Shown: one piece after another, positions 34,357 through 43,145 of the stretch
Position numbering within the stretch: position 1 is the stretch's first letter
How the letters are laid out: each line of letters starts with the position of its first letter
Assembly (NCBI GenBank): GCA_025062095.1
Contig: JANXAZ010000013.1
Location: 29,499 to 93,498 of the forward strand
DNA from: Geminicoccaceae bacterium
GTDB lineage: Bacteria > Pseudomonadota > Alphaproteobacteria > Geminicoccales > Geminicoccaceae
Length of the DNA stretch: 64,000 nt
Direction: 5' to 3'
Program-made: the position numbers and the translations under genes
Notes under the pieces: model-generated
The model's database searches: none
What the model saw: only the letters and a program-made list of their open reading frames with translations
Told to the model about the DNA's origin: nothing

Positions 34357-35729
34357 GGCAGGCGCACCGCCGCCGCGCTCGGGCGCTGATCGCTCTTTTC
34401 GCGGCCTTCGCTCTCGCCCCGGCCGGCTGCGCACCGCCGCCCCCGCCCCCGCCCCAGCCGCCACCGGATCCCTTCGCCGAGCGCCTGGCCGAAACACAGC
34501 GTCTTTTCGCCGCGGGCGAGGTGACGGCGGCGATCGCCCGCTTGCAGGCCCTCGCCGCGGAAGGGTCCCCCGCGGCACAGCTGCAGCTCGCCGCGCTGTA
34601 CCTGCGCGGGTTCGGCGTGCCGCGCGATCCGCGCGAGTCGGTTCGGCTTTTCGAGCGAGCCGCCGCGGCCGGCTCGGCAGCCGGCATGCGCGAGCTCGGG
34701 GAAGCTTATCTCGACGGCGTCGGGGTGGCGCAGGACCCCGCGCGCGGGCGCGCGTGGCTCCTCCGCGCGGCCGAGGCGGGAGATCCGGGAGCGCGGCTGC
34801 GCCTGGCGCTGATCGAGGCGGAGGATCCCGGCTCGGACGCGGCGACGAAGGCGCGGGCCGAGCGCGCCATCGAGCAGATCGCGCGCGAGGGCTACGTGCA
34901 CGCGCAGCTCACGCTCGCCGATCGCCTCGCCGAAGGCCGCGGGCGTCGGCGCGACCTCCTCGAGGCCCAGCGCTGGTACGCGGTGGCGCTCGAGCCCTTG
35001 CGCGCGGAAGCCGAAGCCGGCGAGCCGCGCGCGCAAGAAAGGCTCGGCGATCTGTACCGAGACGGCCGAGGCGTGCGCGCGGACGGAGCGAAGGCGGTCG
35101 AATGGTATCGGCGCGCCGCCGAGGGCGGACGACCGAGCGCGCTCATCAGGCTCGCGCGGATCTTCGAGCGCGGTGCCGCCGGCCTTCCACCCGACGAAGC
35201 CGAAGCCTCGCGCTGGCTCGCACTCGCGGCCGAGCGCGGAGATGCGGTCGCGGCCTACGACCTCGCCCGCAAGAAGCTCGCCGGCAAAGGCGGCCCCGTG
35301 GACAAAGCGGCCGCTTTCGCTCTGTTCGAGCGCGCCGCGGCCTCGGGCGAGAAGCGGGCCTGGCGGTGGCTGGCCGAGCTGCACGAAGATCCCGACGGAC
35401 CCGCCTTCGACCTCGCGAAAGCGAAAGAGATCTACGAGCGGGCGGCGCGGGATGGCGACGGCAAGGCGATGTTCCGCTTGGGCGAGCTCGAGGAGCGCGC
35501 CCGCCCCGACAAAGCCGATCTCGCCCTCGCCTACGCCTGGTATCGGCTGGCGGCCGAGCACGGTTACGAGCGGGGACGGGAACGCGCGTCGAGGCTCGAG
35601 GCCAAGCTCGACGACCGCGCACGGCAGCGCGCCGAGCGCTGGGCGGTGAACTGGCGGAACGCGCGAACCGTGGAGTGGCAGAGCGCAGCCGACGGTTCCA
35701 CCTCTGGCGAAATCGCGCGGACGCGCTAG
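34353..35729 (+). CDS. Sel1-repeat lipoprotein
   Basis: A 458-residue lipoprotein with a signal peptide and lipobox APAGC (Cys26), a Pro-rich linker (PPPPPPPQPPP), then about eight to ten Sel1-like repeats, e.g. AQLQLAALYLRGFGVPRDPRESVRLFERAAAAGS, MRELGEAYLDGVGVAQDPARGRAWLLRAAEAG, and AQERLGDLYRDGRGVRADGAKAVEWYRRAAEGG. Such alpha-solenoids mediate protein-protein contacts, often in the periplasm. It is translationally coupled to the DUF721 gene and interrupts the usual DUF721-dsbA-smc order. The partner is unknown. Confidence 0.9.
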   Translation: MRQAHRRRARALIALFAAFALAPAGCAPPPPPPPQPPPDPFAERLAETQRLFAAGEVTAAIARLQALAAEGSPAAQLQLAALYLRGFGVPRDPRESVRLFERAAAAGSAAGMRELGEAYLDGVGVAQDPARGRAWLLRAAEAGDPGARLRLALIEAEDPGSDAATKARAERAIEQIAREGYVHAQLTLADRLAEGRGRRRDLLEAQRWYAVALEPLRAEAEAGEPRAQERLGDLYRDGRGVRADGAKAVEWYRRAAEGGRPSALIRLARIFERGAAGLPPDEAEASRWLALAAERGDAVAAYDLARKKLAGKGGPVDKAAAFALFERAAASGEKRAWRWLAELHEDPDGPAFDLAKAKEIYERAARDGDGKAMFRLGELEERARPDKADLALAYAWYRLAAEHGYERGRERASRLEAKLDDRARQRAERWAVNWRNARTVEWQSAADGSTSGEIARTR

Positions 35730-35760
35730 GCTTTGCGGGCAAGGCGAAACGAGGTGCGGC

Positions 35761-36360
35761 ATGCGGTGCTCGAGACGGTGGTGCCTCGCGACGGTGTCGG
35801 GACTTCTTTGCGGAGTGGCGGTGGCGGCGACAGTGCATGCGGCGCCGGTCACCGAGCGCGTCCTCGGCGATCCCGGCGCCAAGGTCACGGTCGTCGAATG
35901 GTTTTCGATGACCTGCCCGCACTGCGCAGCCTTTCATCTGAAAACGCTTCCCGAGATCAAGCGTCGGTTCATCGACACGGGGCAAGTGCGGCTGATCGTG
36001 CGCGACTTCCCCACCGACGGTGTGGCGCTCAAGGCGCACGTGCTCGCTCATTGTGCCGGCGCCGAGCGTTACTTCCAGTTCGTGGACGCGCTCCTCGCCA
36101 ACCAAGAGCGTTGGGCGAACGCCCGCGATCCCGTCGCCGCGCTCAAACAGATCGCCAAGCTCGGCGGGCTTTCCGACGCGCAGATCGAGACCTGCCTCGC
36201 GGACCGGACGATGGAGGACGAGGTCTTGCGCATGCGCCTGGAAGCGCAACAGAAACACGACGTCCGCTCGACACCGAGCTTTCTCGTCAACGGCCGCGTC
36301 CACGCCGGTAACCGCAGCCCCGAGGAGTTCGCGAAGCTCCTGGAGCCGCTTTTGCGCTGA
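35761..36360 (+). CDS. DsbA-like periplasmic thiol-disulfide oxidoreductase
   Basis: A 199-residue thioredoxin-fold protein with a signal peptide ending near VHA (residue 27), the active site CPHC at Cys52-Cys55 in VEWFSMTCPHCAAFH, and the cis-proline strand STPSFLVNGRVHAG. It resembles the DsbA/DsbG-like thioredoxins commonly found upstream of smc in alphaproteobacteria. It could form or isomerise disulfides in exported proteins; the CPHC dipeptide favours an oxidase role. The ATG is preceded by CGAGG. Confidence 0.92.
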   Translation: MRCSRRWCLATVSGLLCGVAVAATVHAAPVTERVLGDPGAKVTVVEWFSMTCPHCAAFHLKTLPEIKRRFIDTGQVRLIVRDFPTDGVALKAHVLAHCAGAERYFQFVDALLANQERWANARDPVAALKQIAKLGGLSDAQIETCLADRTMEDEVLRMRLEAQQKHDVRSTPSFLVNGRVHAGNRSPEEFAKLLEPLLR

Positions 36361-36435
36361 GCACTCGCGAGGACGCGAAACCGCCCGCGGCGCGGAAGGC
36401 CGCGCCGACGGTTCTTCGCGACGAGTGACCGAAGC

Positions 36436-39400
36436 GTGCAGTTCACGAGACTCCGCATCAGCGGATTCAAGTCTTTCTGCGACCCCTGCGAACTCGAGAT
36501 CCGCCCCGGCCTCACCGGCATCGTGGGGCCGAACGGATGCGGCAAATCCAACCTCGTCGACGCCCTGCGCTGGGTGTTGGGCGAAGGATCGGCCAAAGGG
36601 CTGCGCGGCTCCGAGATGGAAGACGTCATCTTCGGCGGCTCCGTGGCGCGCGCACCGCGCGATCTCGCCGAGGTCGGTCTTCTCCTCGAGGGTCCGGTCG
36701 ACGGCTTCCTCGTTCTCGGCCCCGGCGAGCGGGCCGAGATCGTGCGCCGGATCGTGCGCGGGGTCGGATCGAGCTGGCGCATCGACGGACGCGAGGTACG
36801 CCAACGCGACGTCGCGCTCTTGCTCGCCGATGCCGCGGTCGGGGCGCGGGGCGTGGCGATCGTGAGCCAAGGCCAGATCGGTCTGCTCGTCGACGCCCGC
36901 GCCGACGAGCGTCGCCGCCTGCTCGAGGAAGCCGCGGGAATCTCCGGTTTGCGGCTGCGCCGGCGCGAGGCCGAACAGCGTCTGGCCGAGACGGAAGCCA
37001 ATCTCGCGCGCGTGCGCGAACTCGCGGCAGGCGCGCAAGCGCGGCTCGAAGAGCTTCGCGCCCGGGCCGCGGAGGCCGAGCGCTACCGTCGGATCTCGGC
37101 CGAGCTGCGGACCGTGGAAACGGCGCTTTTGCTGCGCCGCCACCGCGAGGCGCTCGCCAGCTGGGAGCACGCCCGAACCGCGCTCGAAAACGCGCTCGAG
37201 GAGGAACGTGCGCTGCAGGAGCGCCTCGAGCGGGTGCGCACCGAACGCGCGCGTCGCGCGAGCGAGCGGACGCGCCTGCGCGAGAATCTCGAACGCGCGA
37301 CGAGCGAGGCGGCACGGCTCGCCGAACGTCTGGCGGCGGCCCTGGCGCGCGCCGAGCGGGAGCGCGCCGAGAACGAAGAGCGGGCGCGACGACGCCGCGA
37401 GACCGAGGCCGATCTCGAAGCCGTGCGCGAAGAGACCGCCGCGCTCGCGGCGGAGATCGACGCTCGGGTTTCGGAACGAGAAGACCTCGCCCGGACGCGC
37501 GCGGAGCTCGTTCGGCACATCGAGGAGATCCGGGAGCGGCTCGCCGCGAGCGAACGGCACGAGGGCGAAGCGACAGCCGCGCGCGACGCGGCCCTCGCCG
37601 CCCACCTCGAGCTCGCCTCGATCGAGCGGCTCGAGGAGGAGGCCCGACGGTCGGAAGCGCGCGCCCTGGAGCTCGCACGCCTCCTCGCCGCCGAGGACGA
37701 CGGCTCGGATGGCCTCGTGCGCGCCGAAGAAGCGCTCGCCGCGGCGCGCGCCGAGCTCGAGGCGGCCCGCGCGCGCGAAGACGAGCTCGCGAAGACGCTG
37801 GAAGCGATCGAAACGGCGAGCGCGCGACAGCGCAAGACGGCGGCGGAGCTCGCGAACCGTCTCGCCGGCGCGCGAGCGGAGCTGGCGGCGAACGAAGCGA
37901 CCGCGCGGGCGCGAGAGCTCGCGCGCCGCGAGCGCGCGGCGCGCCTTTGCGCGCTCGGCCGGATGCTCGCGCGGCTCGAGGAAGAAAGAAAGGCCGCCGC
38001 CGCGCGGCTGGCGGCGATCGAGGACGAGGTCGCGGGCTGCGACTTGCAGCGTCTCGAGCACGAGAGCGCGGAGGCCTTCCGCCGCTCGAGCGAGGCTTCG
38101 GAAGCGGAACGCCGAGCGGCCGAGGAGCTGCGGCAGGCGGAAGCGGCCGTTTCGGAAGCCGCGAACGCGGCAGCGAACGCGCGGGCGGCCCTCGCCCGCA
38201 TCGAAGCCGAAGAGGCGGCCCTGCACAGCGGCTCGGGCGAAGACGCGCGCGGAGGAGGAACCCCGATCTACGCGCGGATCGGCGGCGCACGCGGTCTCGA
38301 ACGCGCGCTCGCCGCTGCGCTCGGAGAGGATCTCTTCGTCGGAACGGATCCCTCGGCCGATCGCTTCTGGCGCCTGCTCGAAGGACAGGGGACCGTCGCG
38401 CCGCTGCCGGAGGGAGTGCCGTCTCTCGCCGAGCGCCTGCGCGCGCCGCCCGAGCTCGCCCGCCGCCTCGCCCTCACGGGGCTCTGCTCGGCGGAGGAGG
38501 CCGAGCGCCTGCAACCGAAGCTGGCCCCGGGTCAGCGGCTCGTGAGCCCCGAAGGCGGACTGTGGCGCTGGGACGGTTTCGTCCGACGCGCGGGAAACGG
38601 CGAGACCGAACGCCGCCTCGCCCGCCTCGAGGCCCTTGCGGCCGAACGCGAAAAGGCGCGGCGGACGCTCGCCGAGGCCTCCGCCCGGCTGAGCTCCGCC
38701 GAGCGCCGACGCGAGCGCGCCGCGGCCGCCGCCGCAGCCGCCGCGACCGCGTGCGCCGAAGCCCGCGCCGAGTCGGAGCGCAGCGAGCGCAGGCTCGCCC
38801 GAGCGCGGGCGATCCTGGAGAGAGCGCAGACGGAGCAGAAGCGGCTGCGCGAAACGCTGGAGCGGCTCGAAGCCGAAACGGCCGAATTGGCACGGGAGCA
38901 CGCGCGTTCGAGCGAGCCGGAGGACAATGGCCCCGAAGACCTCGCGCTCGCCCGCACGAGGGAGACGGTGCGCTCCCTCGAAGTCGAATGGCGCGCGGCC
39001 GCGGCGCGATGCGAAGAGCGGGAGGGCGAGCTGCGGCGGGTGCGCCGCGAGCTCGAGGCCGCGCGCGAAGCGGTCCGGCGCGCCGCCGAGGAGCTCGAAG
39101 CCCGACGCGCCGCGACGCTCCGCGCCGAACAGGAGCGGATACGACGATCGGCGCGACGGGAAGCGCTCGCCCGCGAACGCACCGAGGCCGAGGAGCGCGC
39201 GCGAGCGCTCCGCGAGGAGCTCGCCCGGCTCGAGCCCGAACGCGCGCTAGCGGCCGAACGTTTGGCGGCGGCCGAAACGCTTCTCGCGCGGGCGCGCGAG
39301 GAGCGGATCGCGCTCGAGCGCCGGTTGTCCGAGCTCGGGGCGGAACGGGATGCGCTCGAAGCGCGCCTCCGTTCACTCGAGGCCGAGCGGATGCGCCTCG

Positions 39401-40464
39401 TCGAGCGGAAGGCGGCACTGGAAACGCGCGCACGGGAACTGAGCGAACGGCTCGCCCGTCTCCTCCCGCCGGCCGCGCCCGAGAGCGAAACGGCGGAAGC
39501 CCTCGAGGCGCTGCGCCGGCAGGCGGCCGAAGCCGAGACCCGGCGACGAACGGCGGCCGCCGAGGTCGAGCGCGCCGAACGCGAAGTCGCCGAGGCGGAA
39601 GGGGTGCTCGCGCAACTCGAGACGCGGCTCGCGGCCTCGATCGCGCGCGCGGCTTCCTGTCGTGCCGAGGAAGCCCGCACTCGCGCCGCCTCGGAAGCGA
39701 CGCGCGCGGCCGTCCAAGAACGTCTCGATCGGCCGCCGGAGAGTTTCGCCTCCTGGCGCGAGCCGGAGGAGCTCGCGCGGCTTTCGCTCGTCGAGCTCGA
39801 ACGGCGCGCGGCGCGGCTGCGGGCGAGCCGAGAGCGCATGGGTCCGATCAATCTGCGCGCCGAGCAAGAAGCCCTCGAGCTCGAGCGCGAGCTCGCGCGC
39901 ATGCGGGCCGAAGAGGCGGAGATCCGCACCGCGACCGCGCGGCTTTCGCGCGCGATCGCCACCCTCGACGGGGAGGCGCGCGAGCGGTTGCTCGCGGTCT
40001 TCGCCGCGGTCGAAGACCATTTCCGACGGCTTTTCGCGCGCCTGTTCGGAGGCGGACGCGGGGCGCTGCGTCTTTCCGGCCTCGACGATCCGCTCGATGC
40101 CGGGCTCGAGATCGAAGCGCAGCCGCCGGGCAAGCGGCTCGCCCATGTTTCCCTGCTCTCCGGTGGCGAGAAGGCGCTCGCGGGACTGGCGCTCGTGTTC
40201 GCCTTCTTCCTCGCCCGACCGAGCCCACTCTGCGTCCTCGACGAGGTCGACGCCCCGCTCGACGACGCCAATGTCGAGCGCTTGGCGCGGCTCATGACCG
40301 AGATCGCCCGCGAGGTCGGGACCCGCTTCCTGGTCGTCACCCATCATCCGCTGACCATGTCGCAGATGGACCGGCTCTACGGCGTGACCATGGTCGAACG
40401 CGGGGTGTCGCGCCTCGTCTCGGTGGAGCTCGCCCGCGCCCTCGAACTCCGGCTCACGGCATGA
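36436..40464 (+). CDS. smc: Chromosome segregation protein SMC, extended coiled coils
   Basis: SMC dimers organise and help segregate the chromosome. The N-terminal ATPase half has GPNGCGKSN (31-39) after FTRLRISGFKSF. The hinge lies near 600-730 (IYARIGGARGLERALAAALGEDLFVGT through RRAGNGETE). The C-terminal half carries the ABC signature LLSGGEKA (about 1240-1247) and Walker B CVLDEVDAPLDD with Asp1269-Glu1270. The two arms are long, Glu/Arg/Ala-rich coiled coils. At 1342 residues it is about 190 longer than the ~1150 usual for bacterial SMC, with the excess in the arms. The start is GTG 36436. kleisin genes scpA/scpB are not in the window. Confidence 0.96.
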   Translation: MQFTRLRISGFKSFCDPCELEIRPGLTGIVGPNGCGKSNLVDALRWVLGEGSAKGLRGSEMEDVIFGGSVARAPRDLAEVGLLLEGPVDGFLVLGPGERAEIVRRIVRGVGSSWRIDGREVRQRDVALLLADAAVGARGVAIVSQGQIGLLVDARADERRRLLEEAAGISGLRLRRREAEQRLAETEANLARVRELAAGAQARLEELRARAAEAERYRRISAELRTVETALLLRRHREALASWEHARTALENALEEERALQERLERVRTERARRASERTRLRENLERATSEAARLAERLAAALARAERERAENEERARRRRETEADLEAVREETAALAAEIDARVSEREDLARTRAELVRHIEEIRERLAASERHEGEATAARDAALAAHLELASIERLEEEARRSEARALELARLLAAEDDGSDGLVRAEEALAAARAELEAARAREDELAKTLEAIETASARQRKTAAELANRLAGARAELAANEATARARELARRERAARLCALGRMLARLEEERKAAAARLAAIEDEVAGCDLQRLEHESAEAFRRSSEASEAERRAAEELRQAEAAVSEAANAAANARAALARIEAEEAALHSGSGEDARGGGTPIYARIGGARGLERALAAALGEDLFVGTDPSADRFWRLLEGQGTVAPLPEGVPSLAERLRAPPELARRLALTGLCSAEEAERLQPKLAPGQRLVSPEGGLWRWDGFVRRAGNGETERRLARLEALAAEREKARRTLAEASARLSSAERRRERAAAAAAAAATACAEARAESERSERRLARARAILERAQTEQKRLRETLERLEAETAELAREHARSSEPEDNGPEDLALARTRETVRSLEVEWRAAAARCEEREGELRRVRRELEAAREAVRRAAEELEARRAATLRAEQERIRRSARREALARERTEAEERARALREELARLEPERALAAERLAAAETLLARAREERIALERRLSELGAERDALEARLRSLEAERMRLVERKAALETRARELSERLARLLPPAAPESETAEALEALRRQAAEAETRRRTAAAEVERAEREVAEAEGVLAQLETRLAASIARAASCRAEEARTRAASEATRAAVQERLDRPPESFASWREPEELARLSLVELERRAARLRASRERMGPINLRAEQEALELERELARMRAEEAEIRTATARLSRAIATLDGEARERLLAVFAAVEDHFRRLFARLFGGGRGALRLSGLDDPLDAGLEIEAQPPGKRLAHVSLLSGGEKALAGLALVFAFFLARPSPLCVLDEVDAPLDDANVERLARLMTEIAREVGTRFLVVTHHPLTMSQMDRLYGVTMVERGVSRLVSVELARALELRLTA

Positions 40465-40497
40465 TGCCGCAACCGCGCCCTCGCGCGTGCGTCCGGC

Positions 40498-40526
40498 TTG
40501 ACGGCTTCGCGCGCGCTTCCCTAGGT
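40498..40526 (+). promoter_or_regulatory. Possible promoter of the F0 operon
   Basis: TTGACG (40498-40503) is followed after 17 bases by CTAGGT (40521-40526) in the smc-atpI gap, 57 bases before the atpI ATG. The -10 is weak, so this is a candidate only. Confidence 0.35.
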
Positions 40527-40582
40527 TCCGCGCGCCCGGGCCGGCCGCTCGCGGGGCGGCGGGCCGCGCGGCCGAGGGGCGC

Positions 40583-40912
40583 ATGGCGCGCGAGGAGGGT
40601 CCGCCCCCGTTCGACGAATTCGACGCCCGCCTCGAGCGGCTCCGGGGTCGGGCGGACGCTCCGGCGAAAAAAGCCGGGCCGGTCGAGAGTCGGACGCCCT
40701 GGGGCAGCGGGATCCAAGTCGGGATCGAGCTCGTCGCCGGTCTCGCGGGTGGTCTGTTGCTCGGTTGGGCCTTGGATTCTTGGCTCGGGACGGCGCCTTG
40801 GCTCCTGGTCGCGGGCTTCGTGCTCGGCGCTGCTGCCGGAGTGCGGAACGCGTGGCGTTGGATGCAGCGGTTCGAGCGACGGATGCGCGAGGGTTCGAAC
40901 GAGCGCTCTTGA
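40583..40912 (+). CDS. atpI: ATP synthase protein I
   Basis: A 109-residue membrane protein with two hydrophobic segments (VGIELVAGLAGGLLLGWAL; APWLLVAGFVLGAAAGVRN) after a charged N-terminus, the AtpI/F0F1 subunit I pattern. AtpI is not part of the final enzyme and is thought to assist c-ring assembly. Its position as first gene of atpI-B-E-F'-F is standard for alphaproteobacteria. Confidence 0.9.
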   Translation: MAREEGPPPFDEFDARLERLRGRADAPAKKAGPVESRTPWGSGIQVGIELVAGLAGGLLLGWALDSWLGTAPWLLVAGFVLGAAAGVRNAWRWMQRFERRMREGSNERS

Positions 40913-40953
40913 CGTGACCGAGCCGCGAGGACGAGCTGAGGAGCGAGGGGCCG

Positions 40954-41694
40954 GTGGCGGATCCGCTTCAACAATTCGAGATCAAAAAGATCGTGCCGAT
41001 CCAGATCGGTACTTTCGATCTCTCCTTCACCAACTCCTCGCTCTGGATGCTCGTCGCAGTAGGAGCGGCGTATTGGGTTTTGATCGCCGGGACGCGGCAG
41101 CACGCGCTCGTCCCCGGTCGCTTGCAGTCGGTGGTCGAATTGACCTACGAATTCGTAGCCGGAATGGTGCGCGACAACGCCGGCAAAGAAGGACTCCGTT
41201 ACTTCCCTCTGGTCTTCACGCTTTTCTTGTTCATCCTGATGGGCAACATGCTCGGGATGTTGCCCGTGCCGTTCGGCTTCACCTTCACTTCGCACATCAT
41301 CGTGACGTTCACCTTGGCGATGGGTGTGTTCATCGGCGTCACGGTGCTCGGCTTCTTGTTGCACGGCGCGCATTTCCTGCACTTCTTCGTTCCGCAGGGA
41401 GCGCCCAAGGTGATGTTGCCGCTGCTCGTGCCGATCGAGATCTTGTCGTATTGCGTTCGGCCGATCAGCCTCTCGGTTCGACTGTTCGTGAACATGATGG
41501 CCGGGCACACCATGATGAAGGTGTTCGCCGGCTTCATCGTGTCTCTGTTCTCGTTCTACGCCGTACCGGCGATCGCGCCCTTCGCGGTGACGGTGGCACT
41601 GACCGGTTTCGAATTCGCCGTCGCCTTCTTGCAAGCGTACATCTTCACGGTGCTGACCTGCATCTATCTGCACGACGCGATCCACATGCACTGA
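40954..41694 (+). CDS. atpB: F0F1 ATP synthase subunit a
   Basis: A 246-residue integral membrane subunit forming the proton half-channels beside the c-ring. The essential arginine lies in SLSVRLFVNMMAGHTMMKVF. Other markers are FDLSFTNSSLWMLV, LRYFPLVFTLFLFILMGNMLGMLP, LPLLVPIEILSYCVRPISLSVRLF and AYIFTVLTCIYLHDAIH. GTG 40954 is used, since it begins the family MADPLQQFEIKKIVPI; GGGGCC lies upstream. Confidence 0.97.
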   Translation: MADPLQQFEIKKIVPIQIGTFDLSFTNSSLWMLVAVGAAYWVLIAGTRQHALVPGRLQSVVELTYEFVAGMVRDNAGKEGLRYFPLVFTLFLFILMGNMLGMLPVPFGFTFTSHIIVTFTLAMGVFIGVTVLGFLLHGAHFLHFFVPQGAPKVMLPLLVPIEILSYCVRPISLSVRLFVNMMAGHTMMKVFAGFIVSLFSFYAVPAIAPFAVTVALTGFEFAVAFLQAYIFTVLTCIYLHDAIHMH

Positions 41695-41775
41695 GGCCGT
41701 AGGTTCGCCAGGCCCTTGGACCGCGTCGGGCGGTGGCCCCGGGCGAGGACGCCCACAAGGAGAAGAGAGGATCCC

Positions 41776-42000
41776 ATGGAGCTCGCTGCTGCCAAGATGA
41801 TCGGCGCCGGTCTGGCGGCGATCGCGCTTTTCGGTGTCGGTATCGGCATCGGCAATATCTTCGCCACGCTCATCGCCACGGTCGGTCGCAACCCGTCCGT
41901 GCAGCAGCGGGTGTTCCCCTTCGCGATCATCGGTTTCGCTCTCGTCGAGGCGGTGGGCCTGTTCGCCCTCTTGATCTCCTTCTTGATCCTGTTCACCTGA
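41776..42000 (+). CDS. atpE: F0F1 ATP synthase subunit c
   Basis: A 74-residue proteolipid hairpin that assembles into the rotor ring. Helix 1 is AAKMIGAGLAAIALFGVGIGIGNIF, with the polar loop RNPSVQQ; helix 2 holds the proton-binding Glu58 in IIGFALVEAVGLFALL. ATG 41776 has AGAGAGG six bases upstream; an earlier in-frame ATG at 41716 would add 20 basic residues not found in the family. Confidence 0.97.
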   Translation: MELAAAKMIGAGLAAIALFGVGIGIGNIFATLIATVGRNPSVQQRVFPFAIIGFALVEAVGLFALLISFLILFT

Positions 42001-42065
42001 GCGCGGCTGCGGACGCGGGCCGACCCGCCGCGCTCGGTCCGCGTCCGCGAGGGCGGAGGTTCCCG

Positions 42066-42650
42066 ATGCAGCGGCTCCTCGGCTGCGTGTTTCTCACCGC
42101 GTTTTTCTTCTCGATGATCGTCTCCGCCGGGGGTGCGGCGGAGCCGGGAGGGAGCGCGCTGCCGCAACTCGACAGCCGCACGTATCCGAGCCAGATCTTC
42201 TGGCTCGTCGTCTCGTTCGGCTTGCTCTACTGGCTGCTCAAGACCAAGGCGATCCCGCGCATCGCCGACATCCTCGAGACCCGTCAGGACCGCATCAACG
42301 CCGATCTCGATCGCGCCGCGCGCCTGCGGGCCGAAGCCGAGGCCGCGCTCAAAGAGCACGACCGGATCGTCGCCCAGGCCCAGGCCGAGGCGCAGCGCCG
42401 TCTGCGCGAGGCGCAAGATCGGATCGCCGCCGAGTTCGCCCGGCATCAGGCGCAGCTCGACGCCGACCTCGCGCGGAAATTGCAAGACGCGGAAGCGCGC
42501 ATCGCCGCCGCCAAGCGCGCCGCACTCAACGAGATCACCTCCGCCGCGGTCGAACTCGTCCAGCTGGCGAGCAAGCGGCTCGCCGGCCTGGAGATCGGAG
42601 CCGAGGAAGCGCGGGCCGCGGTCCGCAAGGCGGCGAGCGGAGGGACATGA
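42066..42650 (+). CDS. atpF': F0F1 ATP synthase subunit b' (second b-type stator)
   Basis: A 194-residue b-type stator subunit with an N-terminal signal-like hydrophobic segment (LLGCVFLTAFFFSMIVSAGGAAE), a membrane helix SQIFWLVVSFGLLYWLLKTKAIPRIADILETRQDRI, then a long charged coiled coil. The IADILETR motif right after the membrane helix is the b' hallmark. Together with the following b gene this gives the heterodimeric stalk seen in photosynthetic and many other alphaproteobacteria. It overlaps atpF by 4 bases. Confidence 0.93.
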   Translation: MQRLLGCVFLTAFFFSMIVSAGGAAEPGGSALPQLDSRTYPSQIFWLVVSFGLLYWLLKTKAIPRIADILETRQDRINADLDRAARLRAEAEAALKEHDRIVAQAQAEAQRRLREAQDRIAAEFARHQAQLDADLARKLQDAEARIAAAKRAALNEITSAAVELVQLASKRLAGLEIGAEEARAAVRKAASGGT

Positions 42651-43123
42651 TGGAATACGTCTGGCTCGCGATCGCGCTTCTCGTCTTCGCGCTGCTCGTC
42701 CGCAAGCCGTTCCGCGACCACGTGCTCGCCGCGCTGGATGCGCGCGCCGAGCGGATCCGGCGCGAGCTCGACGAGGCGGAACGACTGCACGAGGAGGCCA
42801 AGGCTCTTCTCGCCAAGTATCAGCGCCAGCTGCACGAGGGCGAACATCTCGCGCGCGAGATCATCGAGCGCGTCGAAGCCGAGCAGCGGCGCCTCGAGGC
42901 CAGGGCGCGCGAGGAGCTCAGGCTCTTGACGGAGAGGCGCACGCAACAAGCGCTCGAGCGGATCGCCCAGGAGGAAGCGCGGGCGGTGCAGGAGGTGCGG
43001 GCGCGGGTGGCCGAACTCGCGGTCAGGGCCACGCGCGAGCTGCTCGCCGAGCGGCTGCACGGCCCGCTCGTCGACGAACTCATGCGCAAAGCGGTGCACG
43101 AGGTCGAGGCCAAACTCGGCTGA
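42647..43123 (+). CDS. atpF: F0F1 ATP synthase subunit b
   Basis: A 158-residue stator subunit: one membrane helix (EYVWLAIALLVFALLV) followed by RKPFRDHVLAALDARAERIRRELDEAERLHEEAKALLAKYQRQLHEGEHLAREIIERVE and a coiled coil that reaches the F1 head. It is the last F0 gene; the F1 genes (atpHAGDC) are not nearby, matching the split F0/F1 operons of alphaproteobacteria. Confidence 0.93.
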   Translation: MMEYVWLAIALLVFALLVRKPFRDHVLAALDARAERIRRELDEAERLHEEAKALLAKYQRQLHEGEHLAREIIERVEAEQRRLEARAREELRLLTERRTQQALERIAQEEARAVQEVRARVAELAVRATRELLAERLHGPLVDELMRKAVHEVEAKLG

Positions 43124-43145
43124 TCCGCCGCACGGGAGGCGGGGG

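Noticed and set aside
35146..38901. A 1251-codon minus-strand frame through the smc gene
   Set aside because: It is antisense to real genes, Arg/Ala/Glu-rich, with no domain; an artefact of GC-rich third positions.
40454..40717. Small minus-strand frame opposite atpI
   Set aside because: Antisense to atpI and its upstream region, with no signal peptide, domain or ribosome-binding site.
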